DNA of 64,000 nt from positions 806,001-870,000 of the forward strand of contig OZ244870.1 in NCBI GenBank assembly GCA_965221205.1. The letters are read 5' to 3'. The translations under genes and the position numbers were made by a program. How positions within the stretch are numbered: position 1 is the first letter of the stretch; every line of letters begins with the position of its first letter. The DNA is from CBDFMG01 sp965221205 [NCBI: bacterium] (lineage in GTDB: Bacteria > SM23-31). Below are positions 56,786 to 64,000 of the stretch, piece after piece. Under the pieces are notes generated by a model, which saw only the letters and a list, made by a program, of their open reading frames with translations, was not told the origin of the DNA and did not search any database.

Positions 56786-57209
56786 AACCTGATACATAAG
56801 GGTCTAACGTTCTATCGTTTTGTCTATAATTCTTTTTCACTTTTTAATAGGTTTAACATTGTGTACCGTGTTTTTTGTGGTCCAAACATCGTTATAACAC
56901 CTCCGCAAACTACTAATAAATGAAGTCCTGTAGAGATTAGAGTCGTTAATAACATTAGACTTACCCGCATTGTATCAGGGCCGAAAGGATTTATTTTGGA
57001 ATTATATACTTGACAGATCCAATTCTATTCCCCCTTGCCTGCTGGTATACGAAAAATCTTGGCTTTATTGATATAAAAGAGTAAATTCACGTACCTCTAT
57101 ATACGCTCCATATCAATAAGGAAAATCATGGGTAAAACAGATATTGTATGTGCGAGATGTGCGAGGCCACGTTTTTTTATCGGGAGGCACATTGCTTTTA
57201 TATAACGGG
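56786..57209. other. Intergenic region with right 17-bp repeat
   Basis: About 420 bp between the restriction-modification gene and the TPR gene. A minus-strand segment ending near 56990 encodes QQARGNRIGSVKYIIPK before a TAA, similar to the tail at 50685-50730. No promoter or RNA was identified. Confidence 0.4.
56998..57014. repeat. Right copy of the 17-bp direct repeat
   Basis: GGAATTATATACTTGAC, identical to 50689-50705 and in the same direction. The following 30 bp are also loosely similar. This suggests that two homologous C-terminal coding ends, and not a transposon target duplication, explain the match. Confidence 0.6.
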
Positions 57210-58547
57210 ATGATCCGACTGCTCACAGCCGGAGTACGGACCGGGCTTGTCGCTGCTGTAATGGCTGCGGCCGTTCCAATGATTACGTTCGCACAGACGA
57301 CCGAAATTGAAAGCGCGCCTGCAGCGGTCGAGGCTGCGGTCGCCAAGTCAGCGCCCCCTGCCGTGGTCGAGGTCGAAACCCAGCGCGAAACTCTGAACCA
57401 ATTCGCGGAATACATAACATGGTGGGCGGAAACTGTTACATGGTGGCTCACCGGGACCGCCATATTTCTGACACTCTTCGCCGTTGCTGTAGCGCTTGCC
57501 GGTCTCTTTAGTTTCAAAAGATTCCAGGAAATCAAGGATGAGGCGAAAAAGAGTGCCGATGAGGCGAAAAAGAGTGCCGATTCCGCCGTCAAAGATGCGA
57601 AAGATGCAAAACGCTGCTTGGAAGAGATTAAAACGAAACAAGATGAGGCCAATGAGATTGTCCGGAATATGGACTCCAAGGCTGCTGCCAAGGAGCCTGG
57701 GGAAGCGAAGCAGGCCGCCGAGAATGTCCAAAATAACCCCGAAGCATCACCGATAGATCAGGCAATTGCCCGCGCAATTTTGCTCCAGCAGCATGACAGG
57801 ACAGACGATGCAGTCGAGAAATGGCGCGCCATCGCCCAAGTGGCAGAAAAAAGCGATAACGATCTCGCCGCGAGAGCCTGGTTTTCCGTCGGTTATCTGG
57901 TTCGGAACAAAAGCCCGGTAGACTGTATCTCGGCCAATGACAAGGCAATCCGCCTGAACCCGGACTACGCCGAAGCCTACTACAACCGGGGCAACGCAAA
58001 AAACGCGTTGGGACGGCACGATGACGCCATCGCCGATTATGACGAAGCGATCCGCCTGAACCCGGACGATGCCGAAGCCTACAACAATCGGGGCAACGTA
58101 AAGAACGCGTTGGGACGGCACGATGACGCCATCGCCGATTATGACGAAGCGATCCGCCTGAACCCGGACTACGCCCTAGCCTACAACAACCGGGGCGTAG
58201 CGAAGGCCGATTTGAAGCGATACGATGACGCCATCGCCGATTATGACGAGGCAATCCGCCTGAAACCGGACGACGCCATAGCCTACAAAAACCGAGGTGA
58301 AGCGAAGGCCGATTTGAAGCGATATGACGATGCCATCGTCGATTATGACGAGGCAATCCGCCTGAAACCGGACGACGCCATAGCCTACAAAAACCGGGGC
58401 AGGGTGAAAGCCGCGTTGGGCGATACGGAAGAAGCGCGAAAAGACTTCGAAACAGCGCTCGAACGGGCGCGGAATGCCGGCAATGCGGATATGGTGTCCC
58501 GAGCGGAGCAATCGCTTCGCGATCTCGATGCTGATAATGGCCGATGA
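57210..58547 (+). CDS. Membrane-anchored TPR-repeat protein
   Basis: 445 residues from ATG 57210; an earlier frame start at 57144 lacks support. A signal-like segment (GLVAAVMAAAVPMITFA) is followed by a membrane helix (GTAIFLTLFAVAVALAGLF) and an Ala/Lys/Glu coiled coil with a doubled unit (EAKKSADEAKKSAD). The C-terminal half is a tetratricopeptide array of 34-residue repeats (YYNRGNAKNALGRHDDAIAD type). Such arrays bind partner proteins; the partner is unknown. It follows the restriction-modification gene by 424 bp. The GC-rich codon use matches that gene more than the core genes. A long minus-strand frame opposite it is an artefact of repeat composition. Confidence 0.85.
   Translation: MIRLLTAGVRTGLVAAVMAAAVPMITFAQTTEIESAPAAVEAAVAKSAPPAVVEVETQRETLNQFAEYITWWAETVTWWLTGTAIFLTLFAVAVALAGLFSFKRFQEIKDEAKKSADEAKKSADSAVKDAKDAKRCLEEIKTKQDEANEIVRNMDSKAAAKEPGEAKQAAENVQNNPEASPIDQAIARAILLQQHDRTDDAVEKWRAIAQVAEKSDNDLAARAWFSVGYLVRNKSPVDCISANDKAIRLNPDYAEAYYNRGNAKNALGRHDDAIADYDEAIRLNPDDAEAYNNRGNVKNALGRHDDAIADYDEAIRLNPDYALAYNNRGVAKADLKRYDDAIADYDEAIRLKPDDAIAYKNRGEAKADLKRYDDAIVDYDEAIRLKPDDAIAYKNRGRVKAALGDTEEARKDFETALERARNAGNADMVSRAEQSLRDLDADNGR
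57948..58440. repeat. Tandem 102-bp repeats encoding TPR units
   Basis: About five in-frame units of 102 bp (34 codons) inside the TPR gene. The segment GACGCCATCGCCGATTATGA recurs every 102 bp in the first three units and nearly so in later ones. Units 1-2 share an ALGRHDDAIADYDEAIRLNP core; units 3-4 share a DLKRYDDAI core. Near-identity at the base level points to recent unit duplication or gene conversion. Confidence 0.85.
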
Positions 58548-58813
58548 GATCTTCCCGTTTCACCGAATCCGATGTCGAAGACACCGCCCTCGACTTGCTT
58601 GCGGTCAACCAGTTCACCGTTGCCGAAGACACGCTCGAGCAGCGTCCGGATATCGTTCGGCAGGCACACCCCCGCTCATCGAGCGTTACAACAGACCCGA
58701 TGGAACAGCATGTACACGATTGCGCGCCACTCCGCGCCGCTGTTTGTTTTTCTTGTGTCATCGTGTTTACACATGAGAATAAAACCGTACCGTCATTGCG
58801 AAGAATAAAGTGA
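58544..58813 (+). pseudogene. Possible fragment of a restriction-subunit N-terminus
   Basis: An 89-codon frame whose ATG overlaps the TPR stop (ATGA). The start, MRSSRFTESDVEDTALDLL, resembles the first helix of type I restriction subunits (FTESDVE-AAL-W). After about residue 30 the likeness ends and the rest looks random. The opposite strand also shows a coding-like stretch (LPNDIRTLLERVFGNGELVD). The call is weak. The remaining part of 58548-58994 has nothing else I can support. Confidence 0.25.
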
Positions 58814-58994
58814 TGCCGCACTTGCTATGTAATTATGTAATATGTATCCATTGCAGCCATTCGCGGTGCTTGATGAAAACGATAGAAAATGGTAGTAACT
58901 CAATGAAAACGAATGTGATTACCCGGAAATTCACTTGCATAAATGAGCAGCAATGTCTACGTTTGATCATGATTTTATTAAACGGGCAGGAACG

Positions 58995-60143
58995 ATGAAC
59001 TGGATATATTTTGCTGCCGGACTTGTTATCGGCATTGCTGCTGCGCTGATGTGGAAGGCACGACAGGGAAAATTGGTCGGTGATATTACCGATAAAGTAG
59101 TCGACGAAATTAAGGCAGCATTCGGTGGTCTCTCGCTCGAGGCGCTCGAGAAGTTTATCACTATGGCAGATTCGAAGCTCAAATCCGAACGGGAACTGGG
59201 TACGCAGGAGCTGGATAAGAAGAAAGGGCTGATAGACCAGCAGCTCAGCACGATGACGAATCAGCTTGAAAACGTTGCCAAGCTCATGGAGGGGCTTGAA
59301 AAAGACAGAGAACAGAAATTCGGGGAGCTGACGAATCAGCTTAAAAATGCAGGTGAGCAAACAGCAAAACTGACCGAAGTGACCGGCAAACTCAGAGAGA
59401 GCCTTGCGAGCGAAAAGACCCGCGGACAGTGGGGAGAACGGATGGCGGAAGATGTTCTCCGTATGGCGGGATTTGTCGAAGACATGAACTATACAAAACA
59501 GAACACCATCAATGACGGGCAGTCGAGACCCGATTTTACCTTCTTTCTGCCGCGTGACCTCACAGTGAATATGGATGTCAAATTTCCCTACTCGAATTAT
59601 GTCCGCTACATTGAAACCGGTACCGAATCGGAAACAGATAAAAATGCTTACAGAGACAAGTTTTTAAAAGATGTCAAAAACCGGGTTAAAGAGGTCGCAA
59701 CGCGTGACTATATCAATCCCGAGCAGAATACGGTCAGTTATGTGCTGATGTTCATACCAAACGAACAGATTTTTACCTTCATCTACGAACAGGACAGCTC
59801 TATTTTCGATAATGCGCTCAAAGAGCGGGTTGTCATTTGTTCGCCGATTACTCTGTTTGCCGTGCTCGCAATTATCCGGCAGGCAGTCGACAATTTTGCT
59901 TTTGAGCAGCGGTCGAACGAGATTCTTTTGCTTTTGGGAACATTCAAGAAGCAGTGGGGGAAATTCATTGATAAAATGGACGTACTCGGTAAGCGGATTC
60001 AAGATGCGCAAAAGGATTTCGATGACCTGACATCGAGACGAAAACGGCAGCTCGACCGTCCGCTTGATAAGTTGGATTCAATCAGAGACCAGCGGGAGCT
60101 TCCCTTAGCCCCTGAAGATTCCATCGATGATTTTACAGCTTAG
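58995..60143 (+). CDS. rmuC: DNA recombination protein RmuC
   Basis: Limits inversion and rearrangement at short repeats; predicted nuclease. 382 residues from ATG 58995, which has AGGA 5 bp upstream and begins with a membrane helix (WIYFAAGLVIGIAAALMW); an ATG at 58953 is less likely. A long coiled coil spans about 60-150. The core follows with EKTRGQWGERMAEDVLRMAG, SRPDFTFFLPRD and NMDVKFPYSNYVRYIE, and PNEQIFTFIYEQDSSIFDNA. The charged DRPLDKLDS tail is normal. Single gene on the plus strand next to the accessory island. Confidence 0.92.
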   Translation: MNWIYFAAGLVIGIAAALMWKARQGKLVGDITDKVVDEIKAAFGGLSLEALEKFITMADSKLKSERELGTQELDKKKGLIDQQLSTMTNQLENVAKLMEGLEKDREQKFGELTNQLKNAGEQTAKLTEVTGKLRESLASEKTRGQWGERMAEDVLRMAGFVEDMNYTKQNTINDGQSRPDFTFFLPRDLTVNMDVKFPYSNYVRYIETGTESETDKNAYRDKFLKDVKNRVKEVATRDYINPEQNTVSYVLMFIPNEQIFTFIYEQDSSIFDNALKERVVICSPITLFAVLAIIRQAVDNFAFEQRSNEILLLLGTFKKQWGKFIDKMDVLGKRIQDAQKDFDDLTSRRKRQLDRPLDKLDSIRDQRELPLAPEDSIDDFTA

Positions 60144-60959
60144 TATAGATTGTGATTCGGAATTAATAATCTCACGTGCATCGACCGGTTTTCGACAGCA
60201 ATGCCGGCGGCAATCCGTTCGATTGCCATGACAAGTAAAGAATAGAGGTCGGAATTCTTCCGGTAATCGGTTGATGCGACGTGCGACACACGGTCCTCTT
60301 CCGAAATCTTCCATGCTCGCACCCACCGTTCCCGCTTGATTTTATCATAGACCGCCAGCGGTTAAACGGGACAGCATATGCCTCCGGCTCCAGCTTTTTG
60401 TTCACTTCGAACGGTTTCCCTGAATAGTTATCCCCGATCATTCCTTTTGACATCTGGAAAAGATAACGGGTTTTATCGGTAAAGCTGATGATGCTCGTTG
60501 GAAAATAGATCTCCTCATTTTTCCCGTTATAGAGCAGTTTATTCCCCCAGGCTGCAGTCAGGTGTTTGCGGATACTCGAGGCCTGCACAATTTCATCCAG
60601 CCCGGAGCTGATACCAAAAAACTCGAGATTGATGCCGACCTGTTTTTCAGTGCTGATTGTTTGAACTTCTTGATTAAGATTCGCACACAATCCCCGGACC
60701 CCCTTGCAGCAGGAAATAGATTTCCCAAATTCAATCAAAGACTGCTTTGTTATTCTTTTATCCTGTGGTCGCGATCGGGATAGTTCGATCAGACTTTCTA
60801 TGTATGCCGTGACCGGATCCCATCCATCGTCCACAAACGGATCGACCGTTTTATGCCAAAAAGTCCGAACATCGATGCCAATGTGCTTCAAATACCGGTT
60901 GTACTGTCCGGCGTCAGTGTATCATCACAATCAAAGATAACGGCAATAATATTGTTCAA
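60140..60959 (-). pseudogene. HAD-superfamily hydrolase relic
   Basis: On the minus strand NNIIAVIFDCDDTLTPDST gives HAD motif I with its nucleophile Asp. A frameshift near 60900 follows, and another frame continues YLKHIGIDVRTFWHKTVD, through VGINLEFFGISSGLDEIVQA, to KGMIGDNYSGKPFEVNKKLE. The end lies in a third frame (WKISEEDRVSHV, then LLVMAIERIAAGI). Part of the motif IV region (usually GDGxxD) seems deleted around 60350. At least two frameshifts make it a pseudogene of a phosphatase of about 280 residues. The substrate is unknown. Confidence 0.75.
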
Positions 60960-61366
60960 ATATCCGCCAATTGTGCTGTTAACATAAAAACAAAACAGGA
61001 AAAACAAATATGGTTTTCAAGCAGGTAAATCGTAATGAATTTTTTAAATTAAATGCAAGAAGGATAAACTGATAATTACCTGCGCAGAAAATAAGTGAAC
61101 TTGGCGAGGGGGAAGTACAGGGAGGATACGTGCAGTACAGACGAAGCAGTGCTGCTGAAATACAGTACGTAACATCTCTTTAATTTCTAAAGCTGTAATG
61201 AACACAATACAGACAATACCGGGGATGCATCTGCACACTAACCATTCTTATTGACAATAGCAATGAATCGATTTTCTTGATTCCTGCATTGTGCACGCAT
61301 TGAATACAACGGTATCAGAAATACGTTCATCAATATTTGAAAATAATTGTGCACTCCTGGTATCTC
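60960..61366. other. Gene-free region
   Basis: About 400 bp between the HAD relic and the isomerase gene on the same strand. It is AT-rich, and I see no gene, RNA, terminator or repeat. Confidence 0.4.
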
Positions 61367-62236
61367 TTATGTAAACAGAGCAATATAATCGTCATAAAAT
61401 CTCTTTACTCCTTCGGCAGGGTCCATATCATGAAGTTCATATTCGGTAGAAATGTCGCCTTTGTAGCCTGCATTATCGAGCTGTTCTTCGATCCATGGAA
61501 AATCAATTGCGCCCTCACCGAAATGCTGCATTTCATACCCGCTGCCGACCGGCTTGCAGTCTTTGACATGGACATGAACGATATGGTCGAGCATAGTCAG
61601 CAGTGCTTCTTTATAATCAGTTGCGGTATCGTGCATCAGATTGCCCGGTTCATAAATAATTCCGAAATAAGGAGATCCGACTTTTTCGGCAATTTCAACA
61701 CATAATTCGGGTGTACCGGCAATACCGTCGCTGTGATTTTCCATTCCGAGGTACACGCCCTTCTCTGCGGCATGCTCCGCCGATTTTTTTAACCAGGGAA
61801 CGACGGTATTGATACTTTCCGGTTTGTCGTCGCCGGGCACAACGCGCACCGTCCGTGATCCAAAAAAAGAGGCAAGATTGATCGCCCGTCTCATCTGTTG
61901 AAACTCTTCTTCCAATTCTTCAGGATCAGTGCTTGAAAAACCGTAACGTGTGAAACGTTCGGGATTCTCTACTTCCCAATCATGAAATCCATACGCAATT
62001 CTCCGGCCGTCAAGTCCGCCTCCGACATAGGTAGCGAGTCCTGCAATCTGCAGGCCGTGCTTGTCAGCTGTTTCTTTCAATGCTTCGTGGTCGCATTCCT
62101 CAGGGAATAGTGTCAGGTGGATTTTTTCGTGAACGTCAACTTTTCTGTAACCAGCAGCAGCGATAGCCGCAAAAGCTTCATCAGCAGAGCGGTCGTTGAG
62201 CGATATACTGCATGTAGAAAGTCGTGCAATATCCAT
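61367..62236 (-). CDS. Sugar phosphate isomerase/epimerase (xylose-isomerase-like TIM barrel)
   Basis: 289 residues from ATG 62236, with GAGG upstream; an ATG at 62254 would add six residues. AP-endonuclease-2 fold: FAAIAAAGYRKVDVHEKIHL near the start, VYLGMENHSDGIAGTPELC with the first metal Glu, GIIYEPGNLMHDTATDYKEA, VHVHVKDCKPVGSGYEMQHF and DISTEYELHDMD with the last Glu. The metal-binding acidic and His residues are all present. The substrate is likely a sugar or sugar acid. It lies just downstream of a TRAP permease gene on the same strand, which may bring in that substrate. Confidence 0.88.
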   Translation of the reverse strand: MDIARLSTCSISLNDRSADEAFAAIAAAGYRKVDVHEKIHLTLFPEECDHEALKETADKHGLQIAGLATYVGGGLDGRRIAYGFHDWEVENPERFTRYGFSSTDPEELEEEFQQMRRAINLASFFGSRTVRVVPGDDKPESINTVVPWLKKSAEHAAEKGVYLGMENHSDGIAGTPELCVEIAEKVGSPYFGIIYEPGNLMHDTATDYKEALLTMLDHIVHVHVKDCKPVGSGYEMQHFGEGAIDFPWIEEQLDNAGYKGDISTEYELHDMDPAEGVKRFYDDYIALFT

Positions 62237-62357
62237 AACAAAAACCTCATTCATGGAACAGTATTAATCTGTACAGTTAAGCGTACATTACAACGCCAAT
62301 TCTTTTCTTACAGAGCAATTTCTAACAGCTTTCCTTGTCATCGGGGATGCATTCATA

Positions 62358-63641
62358 TCAATTAATATACCCAAACGCCCGCGGCAGAAGTAATGTAATC
62401 TCCGGAATATAACTGATGATAATCAGCGAGATAAACAAAGCAATCAAAAACGGTATGAGCGTCTTAAAAATTGATTCAACAGGAATTTTACTGATACCGC
62501 ACGAAACATAGAGCGTGATACCGACCGGGGGTGTTATCATGCCCAGACCAACGTTTGTGATAATTAGAATCCCGAGATGGACCGGTTCCATACCGAGTTC
62601 AATACCAACCGGCACAAGAATCGGAAGCAGCACCACATACGCCGGCAATGCGTCCATGATCATTCCAAGTGTGAGGAACACTACATTCACAAGAATCACA
62701 AAAATCACCCAGTTGTCAGCATACTGTACAATAATTTGCGCAATGGTATGCGGAATACGCTCAAGTGTCAGTACATATGAAAATATTACTGCCATCGACA
62801 TTACTAACAGCACTACACCGGTCAATGAAGCGGTATGAAGGAGCGCTTTCGGAATGTCGGGCAGTTTTAATTCTTTGTAGACAAAGAACGAGAGAATAAA
62901 ACCATAGACAACGGCAATGGCAGATGCTTCGGTCGGTGTGAAAATGCCACCGTAGATACCACCAAGAATGATTACAATCATTAGTATCGGAAAAAATCCG
63001 TCTAAACAAAGCTTGATCTTCTGCTGAAGTGAAATTTTCGGAGCGAGTGGGAGATCAAGTTTTTTAGCGTAAAACCATGTGAGAATAAAAAGTGCTGCCA
63101 TATTTACCAATGTCGGCAGGATACCCGCTGCAAATAACCCCGCTATTGAAATATTTGCCACAACCCCGACAATGATCAGATCTATCGATGGCGGCACCGT
63201 CGTTGTACCACCGCCAGCTGCTGCAAACAAACCAGTCGAAAAGGCTGATGGATATTTATTGCGCTCCATTTCCGGAAGCATTACCGACCCTATAGCCGCA
63301 GTCTTGGCACTCGATGAGCCGCAGATAGCGCCGAAAAAAGCGGTGGAAATTATAGTCACCAGCCCCAGGCCTCCCGGTATTCTCCCGACAAACACAAGAG
63401 ACATATCGACAATCCGGCGTGCAATACCGCCATATGACATTATCGATCCCGCAAGAATGAACAGTGGAATTGCAAGTAACGGGAAAGAGTCCATTCCAGC
63501 GAGGAATTTTTGCGGAAGCAGACTCAGAAATCCGGGATTAATATATAATATACCAATAAACGCAGTGACACCAAGCGCCATACCCACCGGAACCGATAGG
63601 AGCAGCGTAAGAATCAAGACAACAACAACGAGTATACCCAT
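62358..63641 (-). CDS. TRAP transporter large permease (DctM family)
   Basis: 427 residues with about 12 helices. The DctM signatures are clear: SVPVGMALGVTAFIG, PLLAIPLFILAGSIMSYGGIARRI, GGLGLVTIISTAFFGAICGSSSAKTAAI and GLGMITPPVGITLYVSCGI. It forms the translocation channel of a tripartite importer for acids or sugars. The small permease (DctQ) and binding protein (DctP) are not seen on either side: the upstream gene is a TolB-like propeller and the downstream one an isomerase. They may lie elsewhere or be lost. ATG at 63641. Confidence 0.92.
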   Translation of the reverse strand: MGILVVVVLILTLLLSVPVGMALGVTAFIGILYINPGFLSLLPQKFLAGMDSFPLLAIPLFILAGSIMSYGGIARRIVDMSLVFVGRIPGGLGLVTIISTAFFGAICGSSSAKTAAIGSVMLPEMERNKYPSAFSTGLFAAAGGGTTTVPPSIDLIIVGVVANISIAGLFAAGILPTLVNMAALFILTWFYAKKLDLPLAPKISLQQKIKLCLDGFFPILMIVIILGGIYGGIFTPTEASAIAVVYGFILSFFVYKELKLPDIPKALLHTASLTGVVLLVMSMAVIFSYVLTLERIPHTIAQIIVQYADNWVIFVILVNVVFLTLGMIMDALPAYVVLLPILVPVGIELGMEPVHLGILIITNVGLGMITPPVGITLYVSCGISKIPVESIFKTLIPFLIALFISLIIISYIPEITLLLPRAFGYIN

Positions 63642-63709
63642 ATGAGCATCCTGTAGTTAACTTTATCTCGAATATTCTATTGATGCAACAGCAGTATTGT
63701 TTCTATTCA

Positions 63710-64000
63710 CTATGGTGACCATGACGGCCAAGTATCATTAAATGCATTGTTGGTAATTCGTGTCTGGTGTGTTCCGTCTTTCCGCATAATATAGAGTTCA
63801 TTATTTCCGTCCCGGCTGGTGACGAAGGCAATATGCTCACCATCGGGCGACCAATCGGCAAATTCGTTATAACCTGAACTGTTTGACAGATTCATAAAGC
63901 CTGTTCCATCAATAGCAATGACACAGATGTCCGCATGGCCGTCATTATTGGCACTCCCGGCGGCGTTTGAGTCAAAAGCGATGGATGTGCCGTCCGGTGA
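63710..64000 (-). CDS. TolB-like beta-propeller (PD40) protein, partial
   Basis: The C-terminal 96 residues of a protein that continues past the right window edge. The repeats are WD40-like PD40 units: SPDGTSIAFDSNAAG, then FADWSPDGEHIAFVTSRDG with NELYIMRKDG, and a last unit ending WPSWSP before a TAG at 63710-63712. Such propellers occur in TolB and in extracellular sensor or lipoproteins of FCB bacteria. Signal sequence and length are not visible. It is upstream of the TRAP gene on the same strand. Confidence 0.82.
   Translation of the reverse strand, partial: SPDGTSIAFDSNAAGSANNDGHADICVIAIDGTGFMNLSNSSGYNEFADWSPDGEHIAFVTSRDGNNELYIMRKDGTHQTRITNNAFNDTWPSWSP

Noticed and set aside
57948-58440. 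CRISPR-like tandem repeats
   Set aside because: Units are 102 bp, contiguous, in frame and encode TPR motifs; there are no spacers.
57628-58821. A 397-codon minus-strand frame opposite the TPR gene
   Set aside because: It mirrors the 102-bp repeats in an Arg/Pro/His-rich frame with no recognisable domain; the plus strand has a coherent signal, coiled coil and TPR design.

Overview
The window reads as a chromosomal segment of a moderately AT-rich bacterium, probably of the Fibrobacterota-Chlorobiota-Bacteroidota (FCB) superphylum. The evidence is a secreted subtilase with a Por/T9SS-type C-terminal sorting domain, a SusC-like TonB receptor with a carboxypeptidase-regulatory N-terminus, a promoter of the Bacteroidota type (TTG, then TAnnTTTG) upstream of pgsA, and several genes without a Shine-Dalgarno sequence. 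Other genes (dnaN, recA, hpf, sufT) do have strong AGGAGG-like sites, and a flagellin relic is present. This fits a deep FCB lineage (Ignavibacteriota, KSB1 or Calditrichota-like) better than a typical Bacteroides. The exact taxon cannot be fixed from sequence alone.

Layout. 0-2.8 kb: a gene tail, pyrE, a wall amidase, a diverged partial duplication of the amidase-pyrE junction and a flagellin relic. 2.8-7.5 kb: an assimilatory sulfur operon (sulfite reductase, APS/PAPS reductase, DUF2061 protein, fused siroheme synthase). It is preceded by a leader that encodes a 17-residue peptide with five Cys codons and is followed by mutually exclusive antiterminator and terminator structures. 8.0-14.6 kb: a kinase relic, ddl-aspS, a subtilase and an ion transporter. 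14.6-21.2 kb: an AT-rich, origin-like region, then dnaN, a decayed recF, a small hypothetical gene, a DUF721/DciA-like gene, gyrB and pyrF. 21.4-34.3 kb: leuS, a PTS-type regulatory block (IIB, IIA, hprK, hpf), xerC/D-like recombinase, topA, recA, thpR, cinA, pgpA and pgsA. 34.5-43.2 kb: rsgA, a UvrD-like helicase-nuclease, a TonB receptor and an Nramp-like transporter. 43.3-50.5 kb: an arsenite methyltransferase/radical SAM pair, sufT, recJ, a polyprenyl synthase and a DMT permease.

50.7-58.8 kb is an accessory island: a frameshifted Ser/Thr kinase, a truncated IS1595-type transposase, a single-chain restriction-modification enzyme and a membrane TPR protein. From about 53 kb its base composition is more GC-rich than its surroundings, and a 17-bp direct repeat brackets 50.7-57.0 kb. 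After it come rmuC, a HAD-hydrolase relic, a sugar isomerase, a TRAP large permease and the end of a TolB-like propeller protein.

Two themes stand out. The first is the polycysteine-leader attenuator of the sulfur operon, which looks like direct sensing of charged tRNA-Cys. The second is extensive gene decay: flagellin, a second pyrE copy, a histidine kinase, recF and a HAD hydrolase are relics, and hprK and the Ser/Thr kinase are each broken at an A8 run where nine A would restore the frame. The last pattern could be sequencing error, recent mutation or polymerase slippage.
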